Positions 6,823 through 14,555 of a DNA stretch of 35,206 nt are shown here, in pieces. The stretch's first letter is position 1, and every line of letters starts with the position of its first letter. The DNA lies in contig SKKH01000007.1 in assembly GCA_007121555.1 (NCBI GenBank), positions 1 through 35,206 of the forward strand, read 5' to 3'. The position numbers were made by a program, and so were the translations under genes. A model generated the notes under the pieces. The model made no database searches. It saw only the letters and a program-made list of their open reading frames with translations, and had not been told where the DNA came from. Source of the stretch: Gemmatimonadota bacterium. Lineage in GTDB: Bacteria > Gemmatimonadota > Gemmatimonadetes > Longimicrobiales > Gaopeijiaceae.

Positions 6823-7935
6823 ATGATCGTGGCCAAGACAGCGACCAGAGCCCCGGGAGGATACCATCCCGGCGAGAAGGACACCGGCATCGTCAAGCCC
6901 AAGGGCACGGCGCGGATCCGGGCGCACGAGGGCATCGAGACGGTTCCCATGGAGGACCGGAAACCCCGCTGGCTGAAGGTTCGCCAGCCCGGGGGCCGCA
7001 ACTACCGGCGCCTGAAGAAGCTGATGCGGAGCCAGTCGCTTCACACCGTTTGTGAGGAGGCGGGATGCCCGAACATCGGGGAGTGCTGGGAGGCGGGTAC
7101 CGCCACCTTCATGATCCTGGGTGACGTCTGCACACGGGCGTGTAAATACTGCGCCGTAGCACACGGGATGCCAACCCAGCTCGATGAGGACGAGCCCCGC
7201 AGGGTCGCCGAGACGGTCCAGGCCATGGCGCTGGAACACGTGGTCATCACCTCGGTGAACCGGGATGAGCTGCCCGATGGAGGGGCCGGGATCTATGCCC
7301 AGACCATACGGCAGATCAGAGAGCGGATGCCGGACTGCTCGGTCGAGGTCCTGATTCCCGACTTCAAGGGAGACGAGGATGCCCTTCGAGTGGTCATGGA
7401 CGCCCGCCCCGAGATCCTGGGGCACAACCTCGAGACCACTGAGCGACTCCACCCCGACGTGCGTCCAGGTGGCCGGTATTGGCGGTCGATCTCCTATCTG
7501 GGCGCGGCGAAGCGAATGGATGCCTCGATCCTCACCAAGACCGGAATCATCCTGGGCATGGGTGAGGAGGAAGCGGGGCTCCGGCAGGCCTTTGCCGATC
7601 TTCGGGAGGCCTCGGTGGACATCCTGACCCTGGGCCAGTACCTCCGTCCCTCCGGAGACCACATTCCGGTGGCTCGCTGGATCCCGCCCGAAGAGTTTCG
7701 GGAGTGGAAGCGGATCGGTGAGGAGGAGTACGGATTCCGGCATGTGGAGTCGGGCCCGCTGGTTCGCTCGTCCTATCATGCCAAGGAGCAGGCTCGGGAG
7801 GTGAAGGCCGGGGGGCCCGGGTCCATCCAGGAAGTCATGGAGGCGGACATTCCGGCGCCCGCCGAGGTGCCCACCCCTGGACTGGTCCAGCTGGAGCTGG
7901 GCCGGAACGGTTCCCACGGAACGCGAGATGGCTGA
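6823..7935 (+). CDS. lipA: Lipoyl synthase LipA
   Basis: LipA is a radical-SAM enzyme that inserts two sulfurs into the octanoyl chain on lipoyl domains. The auxiliary cluster cysteines C77, C82 and C88 (CX4CX5C) and the radical-SAM cysteines C103, C107 and C110 (CX3CX2C) are intact, as is the C-terminal RSSYHA serine motif that ligates the auxiliary cluster. At 370 residues it is longer than the usual 290-320, with about 45 extra N-terminal residues and a Pro/Ala-rich C-terminal tail. The start ATG has GGGAGGA at good spacing. It overlaps pdhA by 8 bp, so the cofactor enzyme is produced with the dehydrogenase complex whose E2 it modifies. No lipB or lplA is visible here. Confidence 0.95.
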   Translation: MIVAKTATRAPGGYHPGEKDTGIVKPKGTARIRAHEGIETVPMEDRKPRWLKVRQPGGRNYRRLKKLMRSQSLHTVCEEAGCPNIGECWEAGTATFMILGDVCTRACKYCAVAHGMPTQLDEDEPRRVAETVQAMALEHVVITSVNRDELPDGGAGIYAQTIRQIRERMPDCSVEVLIPDFKGDEDALRVVMDARPEILGHNLETTERLHPDVRPGGRYWRSISYLGAAKRMDASILTKTGIILGMGEEEAGLRQAFADLREASVDILTLGQYLRPSGDHIPVARWIPPEEFREWKRIGEEEYGFRHVESGPLVRSSYHAKEQAREVKAGGPGSIQEVMEADIPAPAEVPTPGLVQLELGRNGSHGTRDG

Positions 7936-9022
7936 GGCTATGGCGGAGACCAAGACGAAGGCGCAGGAAGGAGCCCAGAGGAATGGGACCGATGTGACGG
8001 CTGAGCGGATGGAGCGCTTCTCCAAGGACGAACTCCGGGGCTTCCTTCGGGACATGCTCCTCTTCCGGAGGTTCGAGGAGAAGGCGGAGGAGGCCTACGC
8101 CATCGGAAAGATCGGCGGCTTCTGCCATCTTCACATCGGCCAGGAAGCCGTAGCACTGGGCCTCATCGGACCCCTCCGGGAAGACGACTACGTGATCAGC
8201 GCGTACCGGGAGCACACCCAGGCCCTGGCCAAGGGGCTCGAGGCCGGACCGGTCATGGCCGAGCTCTATGGCCGGGACGGAGGCGTGTCCCGAGGGAAGG
8301 GGGGGTCCATGCACCTCTTCGATGCGGAGCGCAGGTTCATGGGCGGCCACGGCATCGTAGGGGGCCAGACCGCTCTGGCGGCGGGCCTGGGATGGTCCAT
8401 CCGGTACCGGGAGGGGGATCAGGTCTGCGTCTGCTTCCTCGGTGACGCGGCGGTGAACCAGGGGGCGTTCCACGAATCCATGAACATGGCGGCGATCTGG
8501 AAGCTGCCGGTGATCTTCGTGGTGGAGAACAACGCGTATGGGATGGGCACGGCCTTCGAGCGGGTCTCCGCCGTCCCCGTGGTGGAGCGGGGCGAGGGGT
8601 ACGGCATCCCCACCCACGCAATCAACGGGCAGGACATCCTGGAGACCTGGTCCTTCATGGAGGAGCTGGCCGAGGAGGTCAGGAGCGGGGCGGGGCCCCA
8701 GTACGTGGACGCCCGCACCTATCGCTTCAAGGGCCACTCGATGTCGGATCCGGTGAGCGGAACCTACCGATCCAAGGAAGAGGTCTCGGAGAAGAAGGAA
8801 CGGGAGGATCCCATCACCGTCCTGCGGGATCACCTCTTCGAGGCCGACCTCCTGAGCCAGGAGGAGCTGGAGGAGATGGACGCCGAGGTGCGAGCGGTCG
8901 TGGACGAGGCTGCGGAGTTCGCCGATGACTCGCCCTTCCCGGCCGACGAGGAACTCTACACCCATGTCTACTCCGAGTTGAACGAGCACGGCCGTCTCTT
9001 CCTGGACGGCCGGGATCGATAG
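7928..9022 (+). CDS. pdhA: Pyruvate dehydrogenase E1 component, alpha subunit
   Basis: This is the 364-residue alpha subunit of the heterotetrameric E1, which decarboxylates pyruvate on thiamine diphosphate and acylates the E2 lipoyl group. The ThDP motif runs from GD at 172-173 to NN at 201-202 (GDAAVNQG ... VVENN). The regulatory-loop region YRFKGHSMSDP is present near residues 268-278, and the GKGGSMH segment is at about 123-129. These favour pyruvate over branched-chain substrates, though related acetoin or 2-oxoacid enzymes are possible. The start overlaps lipA by 8 bp; an in-frame ATG at 7940 is an alternative. pdhB follows after 89 bp. Confidence 0.93.
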   Translation: MAEAMAETKTKAQEGAQRNGTDVTAERMERFSKDELRGFLRDMLLFRRFEEKAEEAYAIGKIGGFCHLHIGQEAVALGLIGPLREDDYVISAYREHTQALAKGLEAGPVMAELYGRDGGVSRGKGGSMHLFDAERRFMGGHGIVGGQTALAAGLGWSIRYREGDQVCVCFLGDAAVNQGAFHESMNMAAIWKLPVIFVVENNAYGMGTAFERVSAVPVVERGEGYGIPTHAINGQDILETWSFMEELAEEVRSGAGPQYVDARTYRFKGHSMSDPVSGTYRSKEEVSEKKEREDPITVLRDHLFEADLLSQEELEEMDAEVRAVVDEAAEFADDSPFPADEELYTHVYSELNEHGRLFLDGRDR

Positions 9023-9111
9023 CCGGTCCGGATGCGCGCGGTGCTCGGAGCCCTCGGGGCCTGAGCCCACTCCGCCCCTGATGCACCCCTGACGAGCGAG
9101 ATCCACGAGCA

Positions 9112-10101
9112 ATGCCTGAGATTACATACAGAGAAGCCTTGAACCAGGCGCTGGCCGAGGAGTTGGAGCGCGACGACTCGGTCTTCCTGATGGGAGAGGA
9201 GGTGGCTGAATACGACGGCGCCTACAAGGTGTCCAAGGGCCTCCTGGAGCGGTTCGGGGATCGACGCGTGGTGGACACTCCCATCTCGGAGCTTGGATTC
9301 GCCGGGCTCGGGGTGGGGGCGGCCATGACCGGTCTCCGCCCCGTCATCGAGTTCATGACCTTCAACTTCTCGATCCTCGCCCTGGATCAGGTCATCAACT
9401 CCGCGGCCAAGATGTACTACATGACCGGCGGACAGATCTCGTGCCCCATGGTGTTCCGGGGACCTTCGGGGGCCGCCCTCCAGCTTTCGGCCCAGCACTC
9501 GCAGGCGGCGGAGACGTGGTACGTCCACTCTCCCGGTATCAAGCTGGTGACCCCTGGGACTCCGGCCGATGCCAAGGGGCTCCTCAAGGCCTCGATCCGG
9601 GACAACGACCCGGTGGCCTTCATGGAGGGCGAGTTGCTCTACAATGTGAAGGGTGAGGTGCCCGACCCCGAGGACGGCGACTTCGTGATCCCCCTGGGGA
9701 AGGCCGAGGTCAAGCGGGAGGGGAGCGACGTCTCCATCATCACCCACGGCAAGATGGTGCACCTGGCCCTCCAGGCGGCGGGCAAGCTGGAGAAGGACGG
9801 GGTCAGCGCGGAGGTGGTGGATCTCCGGACCCTCCGGCCCCTGGATGTGGAAGCCATCCTGAAGTCGGTCCATAAGACGAACCGGGCCGTCTACCTGGAA
9901 GAGGGCTGGCCCTATGTGGGGATCGGGTCGCAGATCGTAGCGTTGATCCAGGACGAGGCCTTCGACTATCTGGACGCCCCCGTCGTTCGGGTCACCCAGG
10001 CCGATGTGCCCATGCCCTACGCGAAAAATCTGGAGAAGCTGGCCAAGCCCGATGTGAACCGGGTCGTGGCGGCCTGCGACCGGGTCCTCTACCGGGACTG
10101 A
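9112..10101 (+). CDS. pdhB: Pyruvate dehydrogenase E1 component, beta subunit
   Basis: The 329-residue beta subunit completes the alpha2beta2 E1. It opens with the family start MPEITYREALNQALAEE and carries the conserved MGEEVAEYDGAYKVSKGLL region. DTPISELGFAGLGVGAA (about residues 60-76) and FMTFNFS follow. The C-terminal transketolase domain includes DLRTLRPLD (about 240-248), and the length is typical. It lies 89 bp after pdhA and 103 bp before the E2 gene. A stem-loop in the downstream gap could be a processing site or partial terminator. Adjacency to lipA and the E2 gene makes pyruvate the likely substrate. Confidence 0.94.
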   Translation: MPEITYREALNQALAEELERDDSVFLMGEEVAEYDGAYKVSKGLLERFGDRRVVDTPISELGFAGLGVGAAMTGLRPVIEFMTFNFSILALDQVINSAAKMYYMTGGQISCPMVFRGPSGAALQLSAQHSQAAETWYVHSPGIKLVTPGTPADAKGLLKASIRDNDPVAFMEGELLYNVKGEVPDPEDGDFVIPLGKAEVKREGSDVSIITHGKMVHLALQAAGKLEKDGVSAEVVDLRTLRPLDVEAILKSVHKTNRAVYLEEGWPYVGIGSQIVALIQDEAFDYLDAPVVRVTQADVPMPYAKNLEKLAKPDVNRVVAACDRVLYRD

Positions 10102-10107
10102 CCCGAG

Positions 10108-10140
10108 GAAGGGCTCCGGTCCACGGGGCCGGCTCCCTTC
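10108..10140 (+). terminator. Stem-loop in the pdhB-pdhC gap (no U-tract)
   Basis: GAAGGG (10108-10113) pairs with CCCTTC (10135-10140), and CCGG (10116-10119) pairs with CCGG (10129-10132). A CT/CT internal mismatch separates the two helices. No T-run follows, so it is more likely an mRNA-processing or stability element that tunes E2 against E1 than a full terminator. Confidence 0.35.
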
Positions 10141-10204
10141 CCACCGAAGCTCAATCCGCCCTCCACATCGGAGGGCCACGCACTGGACAACGAGGCGGAA
10201 CCGA

Positions 10205-11569
10205 ATGGCGACCAAGGTCCACATGGAAGCTCTCTCCCCGACCATGGAAGAGGGGCAGATCGTGAAGTGGCTCAAGTCCGAGGGAGACGAGGTCTCCAAC
10301 GGGGACGTCCTGGCGGAGGTCGAGACCGACAAGGCCACCATGGAGTTGGTCGCCCGCGGCGACGGGATCCTGCGGCGGATCCTCGTGGAGGAGGGCGGCA
10401 ACGCGCCGGTGGGTGAGGTCATCGCGGTCATCGCGGCCGAGGACGAGGACATCTCCGAGTTCGAGGGCGGTGGGGACGACGGGGACGACGGGGAGGCCGA
10501 CGACGAGGAGGAGGCCTCCAAAGCGGACGCCGAGTCAGACGACGACGAAGACGAGTCCGACGACGAGGATGAAGAAGAGGCGGAGAAGAAGGACGCCCCG
10601 GAGGAGGACGCCGAGGAGGACGATGAAGCCGCCGAACCCGAGGCCGTCCGAGACGACGAGCCCGAAGTGGCGGCGGACCCCGCAGCCGACGGGGAGCGGA
10701 TCAAGGCCTCGCCACTGGCCCGACGTCTGGCCGAGGAAGAGGGCCTTAAGCTCTCCGACATCCAGGGATCGGGGCCGGGTGGCCGCATCGTGAAGCGCGA
10801 TGTGGAGGAGGCCGTGGAGGCGGGGGCCGCAGCTGAGGAAGCCCCCGCCGAGGTGCCCACCTTCGCTCCCGAATCGGAGGAGGACTACGAGGACATCCCG
10901 CTGAGCCAGATGCGGAAGGCCATCGCCAAGCGGCTGGTCCAGTCCATCGGGCCGGTGCCCCACTTCTTCCTGACCATGGATGTGGACATGACCCGGGCGG
11001 TGGAGGCCCGGGCCAGGGTGAACGCCATGTTGGAGTCGGAAGGGGTCAAGGTCTCCTTCAACGACATCATCCTGAAAGCCACCGCCATGGCGCTCAAGAA
11101 GCACCCCGAGTGCAACGCACACTGGGGTGGCGATCATGTCCGCAGGTTCAACCGGGTGCATCTCGGGGTGGCCGTGGCGGTGGAGGACGGCCTCATCACC
11201 CCCATCGTCCGCGACGCACACCTGAAGGGACTCGCCCATATCGCCCAGGAGGTGAGGGAGCTGGCCGGTCGGGCCCGGAAGAAGAGGCTGAAGCCCGACG
11301 AGTACACCGGGGCCACCTTCTCCGTCTCCAACCTGGGGATGTTCGGGATCGAGGAGTTCACGGCGGTCATCAACCCCCCGGAGGCCGGGATCCTGGCGGT
11401 AGGCGGGATGGAGGAGCGGCCTGTGGTGGTCGATGGGGAACTGGACGTCCAGACGCGGATGAAGATCACGATGAGCTGTGATCACCGGGTCATCGACGGG
11501 GCCCAGGGCTCCCGCTTCCTGCAGACGCTCAAAGCGATCCTCGAAGAACCGCTGGTGGCCCTGGTCTGA
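10205..11569 (+). CDS. pdhC: Dihydrolipoamide acetyltransferase (PDH E2) with acidic linker
   Basis: E2 forms the core of the complex and transfers the acetyl group to CoA. Its order is one lipoyl domain (1-78, lipoylated K43 in ETDKATM), an unusual linker (79-163) and a peripheral-subunit-binding domain (about 167-203, SPLARRLAEE ... GSGPGGRIVKRDV). The catalytic domain (about 228-454) has the active-site motif DHRVIDGAQG (H427, D431). The linker between lipoyl and binding domains is dominated by Asp and Glu instead of the usual Ala/Pro-rich swinging arm. GAGGCGGAA precedes the ATG. A gene for LemA sits antisense immediately downstream, between E2 and E3. Confidence 0.94.
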   Translation: MATKVHMEALSPTMEEGQIVKWLKSEGDEVSNGDVLAEVETDKATMELVARGDGILRRILVEEGGNAPVGEVIAVIAAEDEDISEFEGGGDDGDDGEADDEEEASKADAESDDDEDESDDEDEEEAEKKDAPEEDAEEDDEAAEPEAVRDDEPEVAADPAADGERIKASPLARRLAEEEGLKLSDIQGSGPGGRIVKRDVEEAVEAGAAAEEAPAEVPTFAPESEEDYEDIPLSQMRKAIAKRLVQSIGPVPHFFLTMDVDMTRAVEARARVNAMLESEGVKVSFNDIILKATAMALKKHPECNAHWGGDHVRRFNRVHLGVAVAVEDGLITPIVRDAHLKGLAHIAQEVRELAGRARKKRLKPDEYTGATFSVSNLGMFGIEEFTAVINPPEAGILAVGGMEERPVVVDGELDVQTRMKITMSCDHRVIDGAQGSRFLQTLKAILEEPLVALV

Positions 11570-11585
11570 CCAGGGAGGCTACGCA

Positions 11586-11607
11586 CCCGGGGCTCCGCCG
11601 AGCCGGG
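11586..11607. terminator. Hairpin between convergent pdhC and lemA
   Basis: CCCGGGGCTC (11586-11595), loop CGCC, and GAGCCGGG (11600-11607) form an 8-bp stem with a two-base bulge. It lies in the 62-bp gap between the E2 gene (+) and lemA (-). There is no T-run on either side. A bidirectional termination role is plausible from position only. Confidence 0.35.
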
Positions 11608-11631
11608 CAGCTCGATGGAGTCCCGGGCCCA

Positions 11632-12189
11632 TCATGAGCCGAAGTCCACCTTGGGCACCGCCCGCTCCGACTCCTCGATCTCGAAGAACTCTCGGGTCTC
11701 GAATCGGAAGGCGTTGGCCACGATGTTGGAAGGGATGGTTCGAATCTTCGTGTTGTAGTCGCGGACCACGGCGTTGTAGTACCGGCGGGCCCGCTCGATC
11801 TGGTTCTCGGTGTCGCTGAGGTTGTTCTGGAGGTCCAGGAAGTTCTGGTTCGCCTTCAGGTCGGGGTAGGACTCGGAGAGGGCGAAGATTCCCCTCAGCG
11901 CCCCATTCAGCGCCTGCTCGGCTTCGCCTCGGTCCTCCGGCCCCGATGCCGAGATGGCCTGGTTCCGTGCCTGGATCACCCTCTCCAGCGTCTCCTTCTC
12001 ATGGCTCGCGTACCCCTTCACCGTCTGCACGAGGTTGGGGATGAGGTCATGTCGGCGCTTGAGTTGGACATCGATGTCGGACCAGGCCGCATCCACCTGC
12101 TCGCGGAGCTTCACGAGTCCGTTGTAGATACCGACGATGATGAAGGCGCCGACGCCGAGAATCAGGAAGATGACGAGCAGGGTCCACAT
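11632..12189 (-). CDS. lemA: LemA family membrane protein
   Basis: This 185-residue LemA family protein has one N-terminal transmembrane helix (about residues 3-22) followed by a long helical bundle. Family signatures are YNGLVKLREQVDAAWSDIDVQLKRRHDLIPNL in segments near 22-53, YPDLKANQNFLDLQNNLSDTEN around 108-128, and RRYYNAVVRDYNTKIRTIPSNIVA near 135-158. LemA function is poorly known; it is membrane-associated and often sits beside a HtpX-like protease or a TPM-domain gene, neither of which is here. It is encoded antisense between E2 and E3 of the PDH cluster. GAGG lies 8 nt before the ATG. Confidence 0.93.
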   Translation of the reverse strand: MWTLLVIFLILGVGAFIIVGIYNGLVKLREQVDAAWSDIDVQLKRRHDLIPNLVQTVKGYASHEKETLERVIQARNQAISASGPEDRGEAEQALNGALRGIFALSESYPDLKANQNFLDLQNNLSDTENQIERARRYYNAVVRDYNTKIRTIPSNIVANAFRFETREFFEIEESERAVPKVDFGS

Positions 12190-12528
12190 GGAAGTGCCTC
12201 GGGTGGGATGGACTGGCCTGGAGGCCGACGGTGACTGGACTGGAGCCGGAAGGCCGAGGGTTCGAGACGACCACGGCCCGCATCGATTCCTGGCTCACGT
12301 TAGGGCTCCGGCCTTCGAAGAGCAAAACCCACGCGCACGATCGGACTGCCCGTGCCCCGCCGCTTCGCCCAGGGCCGGAGGAGCCCGTCCCTGTGGCCGC
12401 CGGCCTTCTTCAGCAGCCCGACGGGGTGGCAATCGGCCGACCAGGGCTCTAACTTGTGCCGGCGAAATCAAGGACAACCCGGGCTTCCTCCGCTGGAGGC
12501 GGCCCCTTGAATCAAATGAGGTGCCCCA
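12190..12528. other. Divergent lemA-lpdA intergenic region
   Basis: This is a 339-bp gap between the divergent starts of lemA and lpdA. I find no convincing gene, tRNA or terminator. It should contain promoters for both genes. TAACTT at 12450-12455 is a possible -10 for lpdA, but no good -35 is at the right distance. GGTTCGAGAC near 12249 mimics a T-loop, but its stem does not pair. Confidence 0.5.
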
Positions 12529-13938
12529 GTGGCTGATGATGGGAAGACGTTCGACCTGATCGTGATCGGAGGAGGCCCTGGCGGGTACGTGGCGGCGATC
12601 CGAGCCGGCCAGCTCGGGATGAGTGCCGCGGTGGTCGAGGCCGACAAGCTGGGAGGTGTCTGCCTGAACATCGGGTGCATCCCCACCAAATCCCTCCTGA
12701 CCTCGGCACTCCTGGTCAATGAGGTGAAGAAGGCCGATCAGCACGGCATCACGACTGGGGACCTTTCGGTCGACCTGGGCCCGGCCCAGGAGCGGAGCCG
12801 TCGGGTGGCGGACCAGCTGAATCGGGGTGTGGGGATGCTGTTCAAGAAGAACAAGGTCACCCACCTGGAGGGCTGGGGCCGTCTGGCCGGTGACGGCAAG
12901 GTCACGGTGGAGTCTGAAGAGGGTACCGAGACCTACAGCGCCCCCCACATCCTGATCGCCACGGGTTCGCGCCCGCGAAGCCTGCCCTTCCTCGAGATCG
13001 ACGGCGAGAAGATCTGGTCCTCGGATCACGCCCTCTTCCAGAAGGACGCGCCGGAGACGTTGGCCATCGTGGGCGCCGGAGCCATTGGAATGGAGTTCGC
13101 CGACATCTTCGAGGCCTACGGCTCGGAGATCACCATCATCGAGGCCCTGGACCGGGTGCTCCCCGTTGAGGACAAGGACATCTCGGCCCAGATGGAGAAG
13201 GCCTACAAAAAGCGAGGCATGACGATCCACACGGGAGCCCGCCTGGAGTCGGCCGAACCCGGGGACGAAGGCGTCACCCTCAAGTTCAAGGACAAGGACG
13301 GCGAGGAACAGACCCTCACGGTGGACCGGGTGCTCTCGGCGGTGGGCCGGGTGCCCAACACCGAGGATGTGGGGCTCGAGGAGGTGGGTGTCGAGCTCTC
13401 CGAGAAGGGGGGGTTCATCGAGGTGGACGAGTGGATGCGCACGAGCGTCGAGGGGGTCTACGCGGTCGGGGACTGCGCCGGGGGCGCGCTTCTGGCCCAC
13501 AAGGCGTCGCACGAGGGGATCGCCTGCGTGGAGAAGATCGCTGGCGAGGCCCATGGTCCGGTGGACTACGGCAACATTCCCAACTGCACGTACTGCCACC
13601 CCGAGGTGGCGTCGGTGGGGCTCACCGAGGAGCAGGCCCGAGAGGCCGGTCACGACATCCAGGTCGGGAAATTCCCCTGGGTGGGCAATGGTCGGGCCCT
13701 GGCCCACGGGGACTCTGACGGCTTCATCAAGGTGATCCGCGACAAGAAGTACTCAGAGATCCTGGGAGCCCACATCATCGGGCCCCACGCCACTGAGCTC
13801 ATCGGTGAGTTCGTCGTGGGGCGTCATCTGGAGACCACCGCCGAGGAGATGGAGAAGGCGGTTCATCCCCATCCCACCCTCTCGGAAGCGGTGGCCGAGG
13901 CCGCGCTGGCCTCGTTGGGTCGTGCCATCCACATCTGA
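12529..13938 (+). CDS. lpdA: Dihydrolipoyl dehydrogenase (E3)
   Basis: E3 is the FAD flavoprotein that reoxidises dihydrolipoyl groups with NAD+. FAD-binding GGGPGGY is at 14-20, the redox-active disulfide C45/C50 in GGVCLNIGCIPTKS, and the NAD-binding VGAGAIGMEFA at about 182-192. The C-terminal catalytic His-Glu pair is in HPHPTLSE (H448, E453). At 469 residues it is the usual length. The start is a GTG preceded by TGAGGTG; the next in-frame candidate would cut the FAD motif. It serves the PDH complex encoded just upstream and probably other lipoyl enzymes such as 2-oxoglutarate dehydrogenase and glycine cleavage. It has its own upstream region because lemA interrupts the cluster. Confidence 0.96.
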   Translation: MADDGKTFDLIVIGGGPGGYVAAIRAGQLGMSAAVVEADKLGGVCLNIGCIPTKSLLTSALLVNEVKKADQHGITTGDLSVDLGPAQERSRRVADQLNRGVGMLFKKNKVTHLEGWGRLAGDGKVTVESEEGTETYSAPHILIATGSRPRSLPFLEIDGEKIWSSDHALFQKDAPETLAIVGAGAIGMEFADIFEAYGSEITIIEALDRVLPVEDKDISAQMEKAYKKRGMTIHTGARLESAEPGDEGVTLKFKDKDGEEQTLTVDRVLSAVGRVPNTEDVGLEEVGVELSEKGGFIEVDEWMRTSVEGVYAVGDCAGGALLAHKASHEGIACVEKIAGEAHGPVDYGNIPNCTYCHPEVASVGLTEEQAREAGHDIQVGKFPWVGNGRALAHGDSDGFIKVIRDKKYSEILGAHIIGPHATELIGEFVVGRHLETTAEEMEKAVHPHPTLSEAVAEAALASLGRAIHI

Positions 13939-14002
13939 TCGCTCCTCCTCTTTGGGTGAAGGCACACCAGAGGGAGGAGAAGAGCGGGATCCGGAGACGC
14001 CC

Positions 14003-14500
14003 GTGGGCGACGGAGCGGACTGGGGCTGGGGGCGGGAGGAAGAGACCGCCCTCCGGCTCTGGATCGCCCTGGCCCGCTCCTACCTCACCTTCTCCCGGGT
14101 AGTCTCGTCGAAGGTCCTGGAGTACGGTCTCACCATCCCTCAGTTCGGGATTCTGGAAGCGCTGCACCACCTGGGACCGCTGTCGCTGGGGGAGTTGGCC
14201 GAAAAGCTACTGGTCACCGGGGGGAACATCACCTACGTCATGGACCGACTGGAGGACCAGGAGCTGGTCTATCGGGAGCGTTCGGAAGAAGATCGAAGGG
14301 TGGTGAAGGCACACCTGACGCCCGGGGGCCGGGAGCTCATCACCCGCGTCTTCCCGGGGCATGCCAGCTACGTGCGGGAGCTGGTCTCCCACCTCACCCC
14401 AGAGGAGCGGGACGAACTCCGGACCCTGCTGAAGAAGCTGGGGAAGGGGATCGCCGAGGGGGCCGAGTCCGCGGTTGAATCCACGAACTCCCGGACGTAG
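14003..14500 (+). CDS. MarR family winged-helix transcriptional regulator
   Basis: The protein has the MarR layout: N-terminal dimerisation helix (ALRLWIALARSYLTFSRVV), winged helix-turn-helix (LSLGELAEKLLVTGGNITYVMDRLEDQELV) and the wing with the conserved DRR (EEDRRVVKAHLTPGG). A C-terminal dimerisation helix follows. The open frame runs upstream into lpdA, so the start is uncertain. GTG at 14003 has GGAG about 6 nt upstream and gives 165 residues, a normal MarR length. TTG at 13952 is the main alternative. MarR dimers bind palindromes and respond to small aromatic ligands or oxidation. Its target is unknown; autoregulation or control of the PDH/lpdA genes is a guess from adjacency. Confidence 0.88.
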   Translation: MGDGADWGWGREEETALRLWIALARSYLTFSRVVSSKVLEYGLTIPQFGILEALHHLGPLSLGELAEKLLVTGGNITYVMDRLEDQELVYRERSEEDRRVVKAHLTPGGRELITRVFPGHASYVRELVSHLTPEERDELRTLLKKLGKGIAEGAESAVESTNSRT

Positions 14501-14511
14501 CCCCCAAGCTT

Positions 14512-14543
14512 CGGGCCGCCGGAGTGCTTCCTCCGACGGCCCG
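14512..14543. terminator. Bidirectional hairpin between convergent marR and ispH
   Basis: The 13-nt arms 14512-14524 (CGGGCCGCCGGAG) and 14531-14543 (CTCCGACGGCCCG) pair with a single mismatch around the loop TGCTTC. The hairpin lies 12 bp after the marR-like gene stop and 13 bp beyond the ispH stop, exactly where a shared terminator is expected. A U-tract is absent on both sides. Confidence 0.5.
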
Positions 14544-14555
14544 AGAGGACGGTGT

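Noticed and set aside
8968-10860. 630-residue antisense frame over the pdhB-pdhC region
   Set aside because: A shadow of pdhB and pdhC: Ser/Arg/Gly-rich, mirrored from acidic codons, with no domain.
12249-12268. T-loop-like GGTTCGAGAC suggesting a tRNA
   Set aside because: The flanking bases do not pair as a T-stem and no anticodon or acceptor arm can be drawn.
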